Assembly: GCA_023213395.1 (NCBI GenBank)
Contig: CM041465.1
Span: forward strand, 233,871,741-233,935,740
Source of the DNA: Cycas panzhihuaensis
Lineage: Eukaryota > Cycadophyta
Length of the DNA stretch: 64,000 nucleotides
Reading direction: 5' to 3'
Part shown: in pieces, positions 62,421 through 64,000 of the stretch
How the letters are laid out: every line of letters begins with the position of its first letter
Position numbering within the stretch: the stretch's first letter is position 1
The notes under the pieces: generated by a model
The model's database searches: none
The model's input: the letters and a program-made list of their open reading frames with translations, nothing else
Told to the model about the DNA's origin: nothing
Made by a program: the position numbers and the translations under genes

Positions 62421-62817
62421 TGTTAGAGTTAATAATCATCACTCCACTCCCACCTTCCAACTATGGGAGCATACCTCATCTTCCTCAATTTACACATGTG
62501 GATGCTCAACATGTGTAGGTAAATTTAGTTAATTTAAGTTAAGTTTACTTTAAGTTAAGTTTGTATTATTTTATTGTAATTTATATTTCAGGGGTTGAGG
62601 AGTTTCCCTCCTCCCAAAAAATTATATATATTGAGGGGTGTGCAACTCTGGTGTCTTTAGACAACGCCCATATTGGAACATTTGTATTACTCTTCTCTAT
62701 TAACATAGATTGAATATATAATGATTCTTATTTATGTTATTGTGTAATATTGATCTATTAAGTTTTGATTATCTCTTTTATGTTCTGCCCTGTTTTCATG
62801 CAATTTTATTTCCTTTA
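62421..62817 (+). repeat. 3' LTR of the non-autonomous Copia-like element
   Basis: TGTTAGAGTTAAT to TTCCTTTA (final CA now TA). It is preceded by AAGGGAGAGAA (62410-62420), the polypurine tract. Confidence 0.95.
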
Positions 62818-62822
62818 CAAAG

Positions 62823-63236
62823 AGTTCTAGTATACCTATAATTAATAATCAATAAAATTATTCCTCTACTTGATAAAATTAATTATTAAAATATTTATGC
62901 CATAATAATATAATAATAAGGAGAATTTATATTACTGTAATAAGTGAACCATGAACCAATTATATATGCTATAATTTATCATATTTACAATCACCTTATA
63001 TAGGCATAATTTTTAGTAAAACTTTCATCCCAATTAGGAAAGAAATAACCTTCATTGATATCATTCTTTAAGTTCCCTAATATTACTACAACGTTTCTCT
63101 TCTCACTCTTATTAGAACTATCTTAGTTCCTTAGGTTAGTGATCTAGTTTTAATACCCCAACCTCTTATAAGATCACATTGATAATTTATCTTCTTTAAG
63201 ACTTCTATAATTTGTACTACCTTGATAGGTCTTACA
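62823..63236. other. Spacer between two Copia-type elements
   Basis: AT-rich, no feature recognised. Confidence 0.4.
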
Positions 63237-63571
63237 TGTTGGAAGTGAGATGTAAAGCATAAAAGAGATTAATGTATTAAGGTCATTTATGTAGATTAAT
63301 TATGTGACCTTAGAATATATTGTTAGCATTAGTCTCTTAATGAAATGCACTTTATGTGCATTTATATGTAATTTTGGGTTTACGTCATTAGGCGAGAAAA
63401 TCCTAACCCTATTGCTCACCCTCAATAATAAAAGATAAAATCTCAAAGAGGGTGTCATTATTTATTTTCACCTCCAAGCTTGCTCTCATATCTTATTTCA
63501 TCTTCTTTTTTATTCTCCATTGTCATTATGTGCATGTGAGTGATTTATCTCCTAGATCCATCTTTCCTTCA
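63237..63571 (+). repeat. Copia-type LTR, probably 5' LTR of an element leaving the window
   Basis: 335 bp; TGTTGGAAGTGAG to TTTCCTTCA, followed after two bases by a Met-type primer site. It is a different family from the 397 bp LTRs. No second copy is in the window, so the boundary rests on the TG/CA ends and the primer site. Confidence 0.65.
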
Positions 63572-63573
63572 TG

Positions 63574-63586
63574 TGGTATTAGAGCC
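63574..63586 (+). other. Primer binding site (initiator tRNA-Met type)
   Basis: TGGTATTAGAGCC, with one mismatch to the usual site, two bases after the LTR. Confidence 0.75.
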
Positions 63587-64000
63587 AACAAAGTTTAAAA
63601 CTGGTCCTATGTATCGTGGTAGCATATTTAGAGATACGTGAAGGTGTTTGCTAGGTGGCATCGAGGAACACCGTGGTGGACATGCATGCCGCATAGGTAC
63701 AACTAACTCCTTGTGACGGGGGAGTGTTGGAGCACGTGACATTAACTATCATAAGAAAGTCCTCTTTCCAAATCACCTTGGGGTTTTTAGTGTAATGGAA
63801 ACCTGTGATAAGTGGTATCAGATCTAGAAGGGGATCTATTCACTCCATTCCACTTGCATAGAGTCATTTTTGCCTCTCTTTCACCTTCAATGTGAAGTAT
63901 TGAGAGTGCATTCATTATTTTTTTAATATCTTGATAGCTTGATATTATATTATTTTATAATTTATTACTTTATCTATATATGCAAAAATTTAGAGGTGAA
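63587..64000 (+). other. Start of element interior, with a second LTR-like junction
   Basis: No gene. GACGGGGGAG (63715-63724) is followed by TGTTGGAGCACGTG, and TGGTATCAGATC lies at 63813-63824. These look like a polypurine-tract/LTR start and another primer site within 100 bp of each other. The meaning is unclear. Confidence 0.35.

Larger units (their letters stand above)
56388..62817 (+). mobile_element. Non-autonomous Copia-like element with captured gene fragment
   Basis: 6,430 bp between LTRs 56388-56784 and 62421-62817 (397 bp each), with target duplication CAAAG (56383-56387, 62818-62822), a Met-type primer site and a purine tract before the 3' LTR. By eye the LTRs differ at about 30 of 397 positions. 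The interior has an AGATCTG-rich leader, a PPR-gene fragment on the minus strand, AT-rich filler, and a gag-like fragment at its 3' end. I see no protease, integrase or RT, so it could only have moved with proteins supplied by another element. Confidence 0.85.

Overview
The window looks like nuclear DNA of a seed plant with a large, repeat-filled genome. It is AT-rich, no intact host gene is visible, and almost everything recognisable is a decayed plant LTR retrotransposon of the Copia or Gypsy (Tat-like and chromovirus-like) type. The age and nesting would suit a gymnosperm or another giant-genome plant, but the sequence alone does not fix the taxon. I see no tRNA, rRNA, CRISPR or prokaryotic feature.

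Layout. 1-1653: 5' end of a minus-strand Copia-like element cut by the window edge. 1654-4440: tandem repeats (105 bp and about 133 bp) in AT-rich DNA. 4440-10866: minus-strand Tat-like Gypsy relic with LTR, gag and protease but no reverse transcriptase. 10867-17030: the probable 3' end and LTR of a plus-strand Tat-like element, then unexplained DNA. 17030-17700: Copia pol relic. 17768-about 26700: plus-strand chromovirus-like Gypsy element (LTR, gag, protease, RT, RNase H, integrase, chromodomain-like tail), interrupted at 21443-23930 by a minus-strand Tat-like LTR. 26700-31417: unexplained DNA with minisatellites.

31418-54950 is the centrepiece: a giant plus-strand Tat-like Gypsy element of 23.5 kb (about 18.2 kb without its insertion) with LTRs of about 3.2 kb. 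Its internal region holds gag, protease, RT, a first RNase H and integrase, then an antisense reading frame (plant-mobile-domain-like segment, low-complexity middle, coiled coil), then a second RNase H of the archaeal-like type. A complete but decayed 5.3 kb Copia element (44279-49568, target duplication TCAAC) sits inside the antisense gene.

54951-56387 holds a recent 108 bp tandem duplication and a 20 bp palindrome. 56388-62817 is a Copia-like element with 397 bp LTRs and target duplication CAAAG. It has no pol, keeps only a gag fragment, carries a PPR-gene fragment, and has a leader packed with AGATCTG motifs; the element at 1-1653 belongs to the same family. 63237-64000 begins another Copia-type element.

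The elements are parasites, not a cooperating gene set. Premature stops and lost catalytic residues are mostly of the C-to-T / G-to-A kind, as expected from long-term deamination of methylated cytosines in silenced DNA. All functional calls are from reading translated motifs by eye; no database search was possible.
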